DNA of 64,000 nt from Bradyrhizobium erythrophlei (lineage in GTDB: Bacteria; Pseudomonadota; Alphaproteobacteria; Rhizobiales; Xanthobacteraceae): the NCBI RefSeq assembly GCF_900129505.1, contig NZ_LT670818.1:8837001-8901000 (forward strand), in the 5' to 3' direction. Positions 1 to 8,667 of this stretch are shown here, piece after piece. The first letter of the stretch is position 1, and each line of letters begins with the position of its first letter. The notes under the pieces are model-generated. The model did not search any database, was not told the DNA's origin, and was given only the letters and a program-made list of their open reading frames with translations. A program made the translations under genes and the position numbers.

Positions 1-1
1 G

Positions 2-886
2 CCGATGGTCCGCTCCGAGCAGGAAAAGCAAAGCGCGCATCCGGTTTTCGCTGCCTATATGGACATGCGCTATTCCCGCAACATGGCGCGTGACGAGGCG
101 CGGGAAAAAGTAATTCCGACCTATATGGGCCTGATCAAGCAGATCGACGACCAGATGGGCGTGCTGATGCAGTTCCTGGAAGCGCGCGGCCTGCTCGATA
201 CCACCATGATCGTGTTCACTTCCGATCACGGCGACTATCTCGGCGATCACTGGATGGGCGAGAAGGATCTGTTCCACGATCCATCCGCCAAGATCCCGTT
301 GATCGTGATCGATCCGTCCGATGCGGCTGACCGTACGAGGGGCACGGTCTGCGATGCGCTGGTCGAGGCGATCGATCTGGCACCGACCTTCATCGAATAT
401 TTCGGCGGCAAGCCGCCGGATCATGTTCTCGAGGGGCGCTCGCTGATGCCGCTGATACGCGGCGAGGCGCCGGCCGACTGGCGCAAGGTGGTGTTCTCGG
501 AATACGACTATTGCATGCAGGATGTCCGGCTCAAGCTCAACCAGCCGATCGAGCAGTGCCGGCTGTTCATGGTGTTCGACGGACGCTGGAAGTACATCCA
601 CGCCTCCGGCTTCCGGCCGATGCTTTACGACCTTGCCCAGGATCCCGGGGAATTGACCGACCGCGGCGAAGACCCCTCTTGTGCCGACATCATTGCCCGG
701 ATGCAATCGGCCTTGTTCGAATGGGCGCTGCATCCCAAGGGCCATATCACCACCAGCACCGAGAGGATCGCCGCCTATGCCAGCCAGCAACTACAGGTCA
801 AAGGCGGAATCCTGATCGGGATCTGGGACGAGACGGAGTTGTCCGCTATCAGGAAAAAGATCGGGATCGGCGAACTCAATAGGTGA
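2..886 (+). CDS. Sulfatase / phosphonate monoester hydrolase family protein (5' end outside window)
   Basis: C-terminal ~294 residues of an alkaline-phosphatase-superfamily hydrolase that cleaves sulfate or phosphonate esters. Visible: a metal-ligand block TSDHGDYLGDH near residues 72-82 of the visible part, a short KDLFHDPSAKIPLIV segment typical of this family, and a late segment FMVFDGRWKYIH that matches the C-terminal subdomain of sulfatases. The formylglycine motif (C/S-x-P-x-R) would lie upstream and cannot be seen, so sulfatase versus phosphonate monoester hydrolase is open; the SDHGDYLGDH form is common in the latter. The reading frame is open to the window edge, so the ATG at 5 is probably internal. 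Its stop overlaps the 3' end of the convergent solute-binding pseudogene by about 11 bp. Confidence 0.85.
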   Translation, partial: PMVRSEQEKQSAHPVFAAYMDMRYSRNMARDEAREKVIPTYMGLIKQIDDQMGVLMQFLEARGLLDTTMIVFTSDHGDYLGDHWMGEKDLFHDPSAKIPLIVIDPSDAADRTRGTVCDALVEAIDLAPTFIEYFGGKPPDHVLEGRSLMPLIRGEAPADWRKVVFSEYDYCMQDVRLKLNQPIEQCRLFMVFDGRWKYIHASGFRPMLYDLAQDPGELTDRGEDPSCADIIARMQSALFEWALHPKGHITTSTERIAAYASQQLQVKGGILIGIWDETELSAIRKKIGIGELNR

Positions 887-1845
887 TCTTGTAGCCGGTA
901 GCCTTGACGATCGGCTGCCAGAGCGCGGTGTCGGCAGCCAATTCGCTGGTCAAGCCATCAGGCGTCGTCCCAACCGGAATCAGGCCGATCGCCAGCAATT
1001 TCTCGCGCACCTCCGGCCTGGCGAGCGAGGTGGCCACGGCGGCGCTGATCTGGCTCGCGAACTCCCGCGAACTGCCGGCTGGAAGCCACATTCCGTACCA
1101 GGCATCGGCGACGAGGTCGACGCCGCTCTCTTTCAGGGTTGGCACATCAGGCAGGAACGGCGAACGCTCGGGCGCTGCTCACGGCCAGAATTTTAACGGT
1201 ACCGGCCCGATGCTGCGAGATCGCGTCGGCGGTGGTGATAATGGCGAACGGCAGATGGCCGCCGATCAGGTCGTTGAGGGCGAGCGCACTGCCGCGATAG
1301 GCTACCCGCGTCAGTGGAACGCCCAACATCTGCTCGAGTTTCGAGCCCGCGAAATGCGGGATCGTGCCGTTGCTCGGGACGCCAAATGTCGCCTTGCTCG
1401 GGTTGGCTTTGAGCCAGGCCACAAACCCCTTGAAATCCGTTGCATCGACAGCGGGGCCGACGACGACGCCGAATTCGAAGCGCGCCAGCAGTGAGACCGG
1501 AACGAAATCCTTCTTCAGGTCGAAGCTCGGTTCGGTCTCCACCATCGGCAACAGATACATTGTCGGACCTGTGGTTACGAGGATGGTGGCTCCATCGGGA
1601 TTGGCGTTCTTGACCCATTTGATTCCGATCAATCCATCGCCGCCGGTGCGGTTTTCGACGATGATTGTGCGATCCAGAAGCTGACTCACCTGTTGGGCCA
1701 GCAGACGGCAAAGCGTGTCCCCACCGCCGCCGGCCGCGAAGGGAAAGATTATCCTGGTCAGCGGGCCGGACTCGCCGAGCGCGGCCTTTGCGATCAGGGA
1801 TAGTGACAGGCCGGCGCAGCCAGCCATAAAAATTCGGCGATCCAT
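876..1845 (-). pseudogene. Tripartite tricarboxylate (Bug/TctC-type) solute-binding protein, frameshifted
   Basis: Periplasmic binding protein of the Bug family, which feeds TctAB-type or orphan carboxylate uptake. The first 232 codons (1845 to 1147) give a signal peptide and the expected core, with PFAAGGGGDTLCR, the VENRTGGDG loop and a PSNGTIPHFAG loop. The last 89 codons (1145 to 876) continue the family C-terminus in another frame. The join is precise: near 1170-1172 the plus strand carries GGG where GG would restore the frame and give SSAERSPFLPDVPTL. One extra base therefore accounts for the break. It is either a real recent inactivation or a homopolymer-type sequencing error. No tctA or tctB lies next to it; the only such pair in the window is near 20 kb. 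Confidence 0.85.
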
Positions 1846-2038
1846 TGTTCTCCCCCCGTCAGATGTTTTGGTTAATTGCGTCAGAGTACGTGGCCGATTG
1901 AAAGCATACCAGAGTTGCCGTCGGCGTTATTCTCGATTCCAGCCCCGGGGGGGCCTACCTGACTTGAACCACTGCCCACCCAAAGGCGACATATGGCCGT
2001 GCACCGGGTCCATCGGTGGATTGGCGTGCCGGGGCACC

Positions 2039-2686
2039 ATGGAAGAGCTGTTCGAATTTCTGCTCGGCGCCAGTGGGCGCATCGGCCGGGCGAAGTATTG
2101 GCGTTCGGTTCTCATCTATATCGGCGGGGGGCTGATGACCTCCGTGATTCTGTTCACGGCCGCCGGCATTGCCGCGCCGCTCCTTGTCGTCATGGTCGTC
2201 GTCGTCCTGATCCCGTGGCTGTTGTGGGGGGCTTCCTTCGCCACCAGGCGGCTGCATGACCGCGACAAGAGCGCGTGGTGGCTCATGTTGTTTTACCTGG
2301 TGCCGGGCGCGCTTGGCCAAGTCGCAAACGCTGCATGGCTTGGCGGAGCGGCGGGTACGGCGCTGCACTCCGTCCTCGCGCTCGCGGGCTTTGCGCTTAC
2401 GATCTGGGGATTCGTCGAGATCGGCTGCCTCCGTGGTACCGCGGGACCCGACAGCTATGGACCCGACCCGCTATTGCAGCCGCGACAGCGGCGCAGAGCG
2501 GCATCCAAAAACGAAAAAATGCCCGGCGGCCGCAAGGGCCACCGGGCGGGTATTCAATCTCGGATATATCGTATGAACTCGCCGACGCCCCCGAGGGCAC
2601 GGCTCAGATCTCAGCTGGCTCCAACCGTCGCTACCATCCCGAAAGCGCCGGCCTCGGACAACGCGGCGATGCGCGCGTCATCATAG
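2039..2686 (+). CDS. DUF805 domain membrane protein
   Basis: Small inner-membrane protein of the DUF805 family; biochemical role unknown. The family signature is visible: an amphipathic start with ASGRIGRAKYW, three to four hydrophobic helices, and FATRRLHDRDKSAWWL between helices. I start it at the ATG at 2039 because the DUF805 homology begins there; the frame is open further upstream but that part looks non-coding. Family members usually end soon after the GPDSYGPDPLL segment (about residue 145). Here the frame runs on for about 70 basic residues, through the terminator hairpin of the neighbouring gene and 76 bp into the 3' end of that convergent gene. The extension is probably run-on after loss of an earlier stop. 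Confidence 0.75.
   Translation: MEELFEFLLGASGRIGRAKYWRSVLIYIGGGLMTSVILFTAAGIAAPLLVVMVVVVLIPWLLWGASFATRRLHDRDKSAWWLMLFYLVPGALGQVANAAWLGGAAGTALHSVLALAGFALTIWGFVEIGCLRGTAGPDSYGPDPLLQPRQRRRAASKNEKMPGGRKGHRAGIQSRIYRMNSPTPPRARLRSQLAPTVATIPKAPASDNAAMRASS
2507..2547 (-). terminator. Rho-independent terminator of the CoA-transferase gene
   Basis: Hairpin with an 11-position stem (2521-2531 pairing with 2537-2547, one C/A mismatch) and a 5-base loop. On the minus strand it is followed by a T-rich run (A-rich at 2507-2519 on the plus strand). It sits 64 bp past the stop of the CoA-transferase gene and inside the C-terminal extension of the DUF805 frame. Confidence 0.7.
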
Positions 2687-3876
2687 CCGAGCGTCTTGCG
2701 CAGGACTTCCTTGGTGTGCTCGCCGAGCAGCGGCGCGGCGACGGGGTCGATGGCCGGCGTGAAGCCGAGATTGATCGGCGATTCGATGTTGGGGACGGAG
2801 CCCGCGGCTGGGTGCGGAATCTGGCTGACACGATGGCGCTCGCGCAATTCCGGCGAATTGAACGCCTCCTCGACCGTCCGCAGATAGCCGACGGGAATGT
2901 TGGCCGATTTCATCTTCGCGACCCACTTCTCACGAAGATCCTGCACAAAAATCCCGGTGAGGATCGCGCGCAGCTTCTCCTTGTTCGCCGTTCGTGAACG
3001 CCGGTCGCCGAATTCGCCGCTGGCGAGATCTGGCCGGCCGAGCACTTCGATGACGAGGCGGCGATACAGCCGGTCATTGGCACAGGCGATATAAAATGGA
3101 GCGTCGGAAGCCTCGTAGACGCCAACGGAGGGCGATCCGTTCGGCGAATTGCCCTGGCGGGTCGGATTTACGCCGCTCATCAAATAGGCCATGCCGTAAA
3201 ATTGGGTCATCGCCACTGCGGTGTCGAACAGCGCGACCTCGACATGCTGGCCGCGGCCGAGTCGATCGCGGGCAACAAGCGCCAGCAAGATCGCGTTGCA
3301 GGCTGACATGCCCGTCAACAAGTCGACAGCCGGTGGTCCGGTCCGCACCGGTGGCCCGTCTGGAAAGCCGTTGAGCGACATAAATCCGCTTTCGGCCTGG
3401 GTGATGGGATCGAAGCCCGGACGGGACGCGAACGGCCCGTGGCGGCCGTAAGCGGAGATCGAGCAATAGATCAGGCGGGGATTGGCTGGCGCGACCGACG
3501 CATAGTCGAGGCCATACTTCTTCATCACGCCGGAGGAGAAGTTTTCCACCACGACATCCGCCCGCGCGATCAGTTCACGCGCAACCCGGCAACCCTCGGG
3601 CTTGGCAAGATCAAGCGCGATGCCGCGCTTGTTCCGATTCAGGCTCACGAAGGCAGCGCTCTCGCCGGCGAGGTCCGCGTGTTCATAATGCCGCGTATCG
3701 TCGCCGCCGTCCGGGTTCTCGATCTTGATGACCTCGGCGCCAAAATCGGCCAGCGTTTGTGTACAGGCAGGACCGGCGACCACCCGCGTGAAATCCACCA
3801 CCAGCAGACCGTCGAGCGCAGTCGGCGCGCCGTTGGTTCGTGGCACGCGGTCCGGCAATTGTGGTCTGGCGGTCAT
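2611..3876 (-). CDS. CaiB/BaiF family CoA-transferase
   Basis: Class III CoA-transferase of 421 residues, the usual family length, moving CoA between two carboxylic acids in the cytoplasm; the substrate cannot be read from sequence. Visible: LDGLLVVDFTRVVAGP near residue 21, the LNRNKRGIALDL strand (79-90), RLIYCSISAYG, and GPPAVDLLTGM, whose Asp185 aligns with the catalytic aspartate of formyl-CoA transferase. A purine-rich Shine-Dalgarno lies about 8 nt before the ATG. It has its own terminator downstream. The neighbourhood (Bug binding protein, sulfatase-like hydrolase) suggests organic-acid uptake and activation, which is inference only. Confidence 0.92.
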   Translation of the reverse strand: MTARPQLPDRVPRTNGAPTALDGLLVVDFTRVVAGPACTQTLADFGAEVIKIENPDGGDDTRHYEHADLAGESAAFVSLNRNKRGIALDLAKPEGCRVARELIARADVVVENFSSGVMKKYGLDYASVAPANPRLIYCSISAYGRHGPFASRPGFDPITQAESGFMSLNGFPDGPPVRTGPPAVDLLTGMSACNAILLALVARDRLGRGQHVEVALFDTAVAMTQFYGMAYLMSGVNPTRQGNSPNGSPSVGVYEASDAPFYIACANDRLYRRLVIEVLGRPDLASGEFGDRRSRTANKEKLRAILTGIFVQDLREKWVAKMKSANIPVGYLRTVEEAFNSPELRERHRVSQIPHPAAGSVPNIESPINLGFTPAIDPVAAPLLGEHTKEVLRKTLGYDDARIAALSEAGAFGMVATVGAS

Positions 3877-4006
3877 GATCGGTCTCTTCCCTTCCCGTTC
3901 TCATTGGCACCATGGTCGGCGGCGCAAGCCGACTTTAAGGCCTAATTCCGGAAGGGCAATGTTGGCAATAGCTTGGGGGCATGCGCGAATTGCGCCCCAC
4001 GGCATT

Positions 4007-4435
4007 TCATATGATGGATTTGCGCCAATAGAGCGTATTCGGCCAAGCCCAGGGAGCTTGTGGCCTGTACAGCCAATAGCCGGCCCGGATGAAGTTATTG
4101 GCAGAGGCAAGGTTGTCCGTGGTATCCGATACGATGCAGCCCCAGCCGATGCGGCGTGCCCTCGATTCGAGCGCACGCATCAGCCGCAATTGAAGGGCGT
4201 TGCCGCAGTGTTTCCTTAGCACGCCTACGCGGCAGAAATATCCCGCGTTAATCGCCCGCGTCGATGGCACGACACCGGCAAAGGCGATCGGGGTCGTCTC
4301 GTGGAAGGCGAGCCACCAGTGCCCATGATCGAATTCCGGGACGGGCGCGCCATCGAAGAACGTCAGTCGGTGAAGATCGGCGAGTGCGTCGGCGATTTCG
4401 TCATCCTGCCCGTCGACCTCGCGAATCCTGTACAT
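4007..4435 (-). CDS. GNAT family N-acetyltransferase
   Basis: About 142 residues with GNAT features: the FAGVVPSTRAINAGYFCRVGVL strand-helix region, a loop in place of the usual acetyl-CoA-binding Q/RxxGxG/A (RKHCGNALQLRLM), and a late SANNFIRAGYWLY block typical of the last strands. I start at 4435 because AGGGAG and GAGG lie just upstream and homology begins here. The frame is open 285 nt further upstream, but that part overlaps the promoter region of the divergent oxidoreductase operon and looks non-coding. The poor acetyl-CoA loop leaves activity uncertain. Substrate unknown. Confidence 0.75.
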   Translation of the reverse strand: MYRIREVDGQDDEIADALADLHRLTFFDGAPVPEFDHGHWWLAFHETTPIAFAGVVPSTRAINAGYFCRVGVLRKHCGNALQLRLMRALESRARRIGWGCIVSDTTDNLASANNFIRAGYWLYRPQAPWAWPNTLYWRKSII

Positions 4436-4711
4436 GCGCCTCAAACTCCCTTGATCAGGACTTTTCCACTCGGAGAAGGTTCGATCGTAACCGTCCTCCA
4501 TCGCGAATTTTGGCTCGCGGATTCTGCATTGCCGAGGGTTCCCTGCGTCGCTTTGGCGCAAAGCACATCGTTCCGTGCGAAACAGAAATATCCCCTCGGA
4601 CGCTTCCGGATATCCTGACCTCCAAGGCGGAGTTGAAACCGGCGCAGTTGCCGCGGTTTCGGATGGAACTTCGGGCGGACCAGCATCGTTGCAGCTATGC
4701 GGAGATGTAAG

Positions 4712-5239
4712 ATGGCTCAATCAAGCTCGGCGCACCGAAGCGGAGCTCCAATCCCGATACCCGACAAGCTGTCGGTACAGATAAGGATCAATGGAGTGGA
4801 AACGACGCTCAACATTGCGCCGTGGACCACGCTCCTCGACGCCTTGCGGGATCATCTCGATCTGACGGGCACCAAGAAGGGGTGCGACCACGGGCAATGT
4901 GGCGCCTGCACGGTGCTGGTCGACGGCCGGCGGATCAATTCCTGCCTCGTGCTAGCCGTGATGAAGGATGGTGCCAGCATCACGACCATCGAAGGATTGG
5001 CAATGAAGGATCGGCTGCATCCGCTGCAGCAGGCATTTATCGACCATGATGCGTTCCAGTGCGGCTATTGCACGCCAGGACAGATTTGTTCTGCGGCTGG
5101 TCTGATCGCCGAAGGAAAAGCGAAGAGCGTGGACGAAATCCGCGAACTGATGAGCGGCAACATCTGCCGATGCGGCGCCTATCCAAACATTGTGGCGGCG
5201 ATCCAGCAGGCCATGGGCCAGATGGACGGCAAACCATGA
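4712..5239 (+). CDS. paoA: Aldehyde oxidoreductase, [2Fe-2S] subunit (PaoA/XDH small-subunit type)
   Basis: Small iron-sulfur subunit (175 residues) of a xanthine-dehydrogenase-family enzyme, carrying electrons from the molybdenum centre to FAD. The N-terminal plant-type ferredoxin domain has Cys58, Cys63, Cys66 and Cys78 (KGCDHGQCGACTVL then NSCLV). The C-terminal helical domain has Cys117 and Cys120 (QCGYCTPG) and Cys152 and Cys154 (NICRCGAY), so both clusters look complete. The ATG at 4712 follows GGAG at a good distance; the frame is open five codons further up. First gene of a three-gene operon with 4-bp ATGA overlaps. No Tat or Sec signal is evident in the first 20 residues, unlike E. 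coli PaoA, so export is uncertain. Confidence 0.93.
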   Translation: MAQSSSAHRSGAPIPIPDKLSVQIRINGVETTLNIAPWTTLLDALRDHLDLTGTKKGCDHGQCGACTVLVDGRRINSCLVLAVMKDGASITTIEGLAMKDRLHPLQQAFIDHDAFQCGYCTPGQICSAAGLIAEGKAKSVDEIRELMSGNICRCGAYPNIVAAIQQAMGQMDGKP

Positions 5240-6252
5240 TCAATTTCCAGTATTCCCGCGCCCGTGATGTCGCCGATGCAGTACGCCAGATCGCGGCCGA
5301 CGAGACCGCCAAATTCATTGCGGGCGGCACCAACCTTATCGATCTGATGAAAGACGATGTCGAACGTCCCTCCCGGCTGATCGACATTTCGCGGCTACCC
5401 CTCAGGGCCGTCGAAGAAGCCGCGGGCGGCGGACTGCGCATCGGCGCGCTGGTGCCGAATTCCGACCTCGCCTATCATCCGCTGGTCGAGCAGCGTTATC
5501 CGCTGCTCTCAAGCGCTATCCTGGCCGGCGCCTCGCAGCAGCTGCGCAACATGGCATCGACCGGCGGAAACCTCCTCCAACGCACGCGCTGCCTTTATTT
5601 CTATGACACGGCGACACCCTGCAACAAGCGCCAGCCCGGCAGCGGCTGTTCTGCAATCGGCGGCATCAACCGGATCAGCGCCATCCTGGGGACGAGCGAA
5701 GGCTGCATCGCGACACATCCTTCCGACATGTGCGTTGCGCTTGCCGCACTTGAGGCCAAAGTGCATGTCGTCGGTCCCGCTGGCGAGCGCGTGATCGCGT
5801 TCGACGATTTTCATCGGGTGCCAGGAAATACACCGCAACTCGACACCAATCTGCATCCGAGCGAGATTGTTACCGCGATCGAGCTGCCCGCGCAGGGCTT
5901 TGCAAACAACTATTCCTACCTGAAGATCCGCGATCGTCTTTCCTATGCCTTCGCTCTGGTCTCGGTCGCGGCAGCCCTCGAACTCGACGGCGCCGCGATC
6001 AGGCAGGCACGCCTTGCGCTCGGCGGCGTCGCGCACAAGCCGTGGCGGGACACCGCGGCGGAGGCCGAGCTGCGCGGGAAGCCAGCGAATAAAGAGACTT
6101 TCGAAGGTGTGGCAAATCTGCTGCTGCGGGATGCCAAGGGCTTTGCGCACAATTCCTTCAAGATTGATTTGGCTCGCCGCAGCATCGTCCGGGCTTTGAC
6201 GCAGGCGGCGCTGGGCACCCCACAATCGCAGTCCGACAAGAAAATCCGATGA
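5236..6252 (+). CDS. paoB: Aldehyde oxidoreductase, FAD subunit with extra [4Fe-4S] site (PaoB type)
   Basis: FAD-binding middle subunit, 338 residues. The FAD loops are visible as IAGGTNLIDLM (29-38) and ASTGGNLL (107-114). Between them and the C-terminal domain is the insert that distinguishes PaoB/YagS-type proteins: Cys119 (QRTRC), Cys129 (PCNKR), Cys138 (SGC) and Cys157 (SEGC), which in E. coli PaoB hold an additional [4Fe-4S] cluster. Ordinary xanthine dehydrogenase FAD subunits lack this insert. The start is the ATG at 5236, which overlaps the upstream stop by ATGA, so translation is probably coupled. The C-terminal region (KIRDRLSYAFALVSVAAAL) is the usual CO-dehydrogenase flavoprotein C-terminal domain. 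Confidence 0.92.
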   Translation: MINFQYSRARDVADAVRQIAADETAKFIAGGTNLIDLMKDDVERPSRLIDISRLPLRAVEEAAGGGLRIGALVPNSDLAYHPLVEQRYPLLSSAILAGASQQLRNMASTGGNLLQRTRCLYFYDTATPCNKRQPGSGCSAIGGINRISAILGTSEGCIATHPSDMCVALAALEAKVHVVGPAGERVIAFDDFHRVPGNTPQLDTNLHPSEIVTAIELPAQGFANNYSYLKIRDRLSYAFALVSVAAALELDGAAIRQARLALGGVAHKPWRDTAAEAELRGKPANKETFEGVANLLLRDAKGFAHNSFKIDLARRSIVRALTQAALGTPQSQSDKKIR

Positions 6253-8465
6253 GCGCGCCCATGACGAACTACATTGGTACCGCGACCTCCCGTGTCGACG
6301 GCCGTGCCAAGGTCACCGGCGAGGCCAGATATGCCGGCGAGTTCAATGCCGGCGGATTAGCCTATGGCAGCGTCATCGTGGCGAATATACCGAAGGGGCG
6401 CATCGCGCGCGTCGATGCCAGCAAGGCGTTGCGCGTCGAAGGCGTGCTTGACGTGCTTACCCACCAGAACCGGCCACGCATGGCCGCTATGGACCAGGCC
6501 TGGAAAGACGATGTCGCGCCGGAGGAAGGCTCTCCGTTCCGTCCGCTCTACGACGACAAGATCCTGTTCAGTGGTCAGCCGGTGGCGCTGGTGCTGGCCG
6601 AGGAATGGGAGATCGCGCGCTACGCGGCCACGCTCGTGCAGATCGAGTATGAGACGCAGGCATTCGTCACCGATCTGCATGAACGGCGGCAACAGGCCTT
6701 TGTCGTCGAAAAACCCGACAAACCCCGCGGCGATGCCGCCCAGGCCTATGCGGCAGCCGAAGTTCGCCACGAAGCCGAGTATTTCATCCCGACCGAACAT
6801 CACAATCCGATGGAATTGTTTGCTTCAACGGTGACGTGGAACGGCGATGGCAAGCTCACGGTTTATGACAAGACACAGGGCGTGCAGAACGTGCAGCGGT
6901 ATCTCTGCAGTATCTTCGCCAAAAAGCCGGACGATTTACGCGTCATATCGCCGTTTGTGGGCGGAGCCTTCGGCGCGGGGCTGCGCCCGCAATACCAGGT
7001 GGTGCTCGCTGTGCTGGGCGCATTGGCGCTGGAACGCTCGGTCCGGCTGGTGCTCACACGCCAGCAAATGTACGGACTGGGCCATCGGCCGGCTACCATT
7101 GAACGGCTGTCTCTTGGCGCGAAGTCGGACGGAACCCTTGAGGCGATCACCCACGAGGCGCTTGCGGTGACCTCACAGTTCGAGGATTTTTCCCGCAACG
7201 ACACCGCCTGGTCGGCACAGCTCTACAAATCCGCCAATGCCACCTACGTGCACCGGCTGGCGAAGCTGGACGTTCCAACCTCATGCGACATGCGCGCGCC
7301 GGGAGCGGCGACGGGGGTTTACGCGCTCGAGTGCGCAATGGACGAGCTTGCGGTGGCACTGAAGCTTGATCCCGTCGAGTTGCGGCTACGCTGTTACTCG
7401 GATCGGGACCAGAACGAGGATCTACCCTATACCAGCAAGCAGCTGCGCGAATGCTACCGGCAGGGAGCCGCGGCCTTTGGCTGGGACAAGCGAACGCCTG
7501 CACCGCGCTCGATGCGCGATGGAGCCGACCTTGTTGGCTGGGGCATGGCAACCGGCGTCTGGGAAGCCCTGCAGATGCCCACGGCCGCACGCATCGTGCT
7601 GGGCGCAAACGGACACGCAGAGGTGTCGTGCGCGGCTTCCGACATCGGCACCGGTACCTACACCATTCTGGCGCAGGTCGCGGCCGACACGCTGGGCCTG
7701 CCGATCGAGAACATCAGCGTCAAGCTCGGCGATTCCACGCTTCCACAGGCCCCCGTCGAAGGCGGATCCTGGATGGCGGCCTCGGCGTCGCATGCGGTCG
7801 TGGCGACGGCGGAAGATATCCGCAAAGAGCTGTTCGCTCTGGCCAAAAAAATGAAAGCTTCACCGCTGGGAAACGCAGAACTCGAGGATGTCACACTCGC
7901 GGACGGCAAGATCGTCAGCCGCCTGGACGCGGACTCCTCCGTCTCAATCGCCGATGTCATGCGCCATGGCGGCATAGACAGAATCGAACGAGAGAAGACA
8001 AATTCCTTTCCCGAAGACATCTCGCACGCACGCAACACGCACTCGGCAGTCTTCGCCGAGGTAAAGATCGATGAACAACTTGGCGTCATCCGCGTCAGTC
8101 GCGTCGTTAGCGCGGTCGCGGCAGGGCGTATTCTCAACACCAAGACCGCCCACAGCCAGATCATGGGCGGCGTCGTCTGGGGTATCGGTATGGCGTTGCA
8201 CGAGGAGACCCTATTCGACCACCGATACGGCCGTATCATGAACGCCAATATTGCCGAATACCATGTGCCGGTAAATGCTGACATACACGACATCCAGGTG
8301 ATCTTCGTCGACGAGCCGGATCGGATAATCAATCCGCTCGGCATCAAGGGGCTCGGCGAGATCGGCATCGTCGGCGTGGCGGCAGCCATCGCCAACGCGA
8401 TCTATCACGCCACCGGAAAGCGCGTGCGCGATCTGCCGATCACGCTGGACAAACTGCAGGGCTAG
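6249..8465 (+). CDS. paoC: Aldehyde oxidoreductase, molybdopterin-binding subunit (PaoC type)
   Basis: Catalytic subunit of 738 residues, normal for PaoC/YagR. It should bind the molybdopterin cytosine dinucleotide cofactor and hydroxylate aldehydes to acids. Visible: the N-terminal DGRAKVTGEARYAGEF block, the GGAFGAGLRPQYQ cofactor loop, the CDMRAPGAATG loop, and a C-terminal KGLGEIGIVG motif whose Glu704 matches the universal base of the family. Start overlaps the upstream stop by ATGA. The cofactor-inserting chaperone (PaoD/XdhC type) is not in this window, so it must be supplied from elsewhere. Substrate class (aromatic or other aldehydes) is inference from the PaoABC subunit architecture. 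Confidence 0.93.
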   Translation: MSAPMTNYIGTATSRVDGRAKVTGEARYAGEFNAGGLAYGSVIVANIPKGRIARVDASKALRVEGVLDVLTHQNRPRMAAMDQAWKDDVAPEEGSPFRPLYDDKILFSGQPVALVLAEEWEIARYAATLVQIEYETQAFVTDLHERRQQAFVVEKPDKPRGDAAQAYAAAEVRHEAEYFIPTEHHNPMELFASTVTWNGDGKLTVYDKTQGVQNVQRYLCSIFAKKPDDLRVISPFVGGAFGAGLRPQYQVVLAVLGALALERSVRLVLTRQQMYGLGHRPATIERLSLGAKSDGTLEAITHEALAVTSQFEDFSRNDTAWSAQLYKSANATYVHRLAKLDVPTSCDMRAPGAATGVYALECAMDELAVALKLDPVELRLRCYSDRDQNEDLPYTSKQLRECYRQGAAAFGWDKRTPAPRSMRDGADLVGWGMATGVWEALQMPTAARIVLGANGHAEVSCAASDIGTGTYTILAQVAADTLGLPIENISVKLGDSTLPQAPVEGGSWMAASASHAVVATAEDIRKELFALAKKMKASPLGNAELEDVTLADGKIVSRLDADSSVSIADVMRHGGIDRIEREKTNSFPEDISHARNTHSAVFAEVKIDEQLGVIRVSRVVSAVAAGRILNTKTAHSQIMGGVVWGIGMALHEETLFDHRYGRIMNANIAEYHVPVNADIHDIQVIFVDEPDRIINPLGIKGLGEIGIVGVAAAIANAIYHATGKRVRDLPITLDKLQG

Positions 8466-8487
8466 CTGCGAAGCCCCAAGAAGCGCT

Positions 8488-8667
8488 TCACCTCAGGCAT
8501 TGCCGGGCCCTCTGGATCTCCTTTTCGGGAATTCCCTTCGCCCTCGCCCAGGATTCCACAGCCGACGCGCCATATTGGGCGACGGCCCTCCGGACCATCC
8601 AGCAGGGAAAGGCGTGAGCGGAAACCGGCCACAGCAGCGCCGCAGCCATCAGACAGACACGGATCAT
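8488..8667 (-). CDS. Small secreted protein in prophage remnant (59 aa)
   Basis: A 59-residue frame starting at the ATG at 8667, overlapping the stop of the terminase remnant by ATGA. Residues 1-19 form a good Sec signal peptide ending in SAHA. The mature part contains Cys22 and Cys57 (possible disulfide) and a helical segment VAQYGASAVESWARAKGIP. I have a general memory of similar short proteins beside rhizobial phage genes, but assign no function. The coupling to the terminase frame suggests it belonged to the same transcript. Confidence 0.6.
   Translation of the reverse strand: MIRVCLMAAALLWPVSAHAFPCWMVRRAVAQYGASAVESWARAKGIPEKEIQRARQCLR

Noticed and set aside
511..882. Plus-strand frame of 123 codons inside the sulfatase gene
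   Set aside because: Arg/Pro/His-rich shadow of the real gene in another frame; no start signal or domain.
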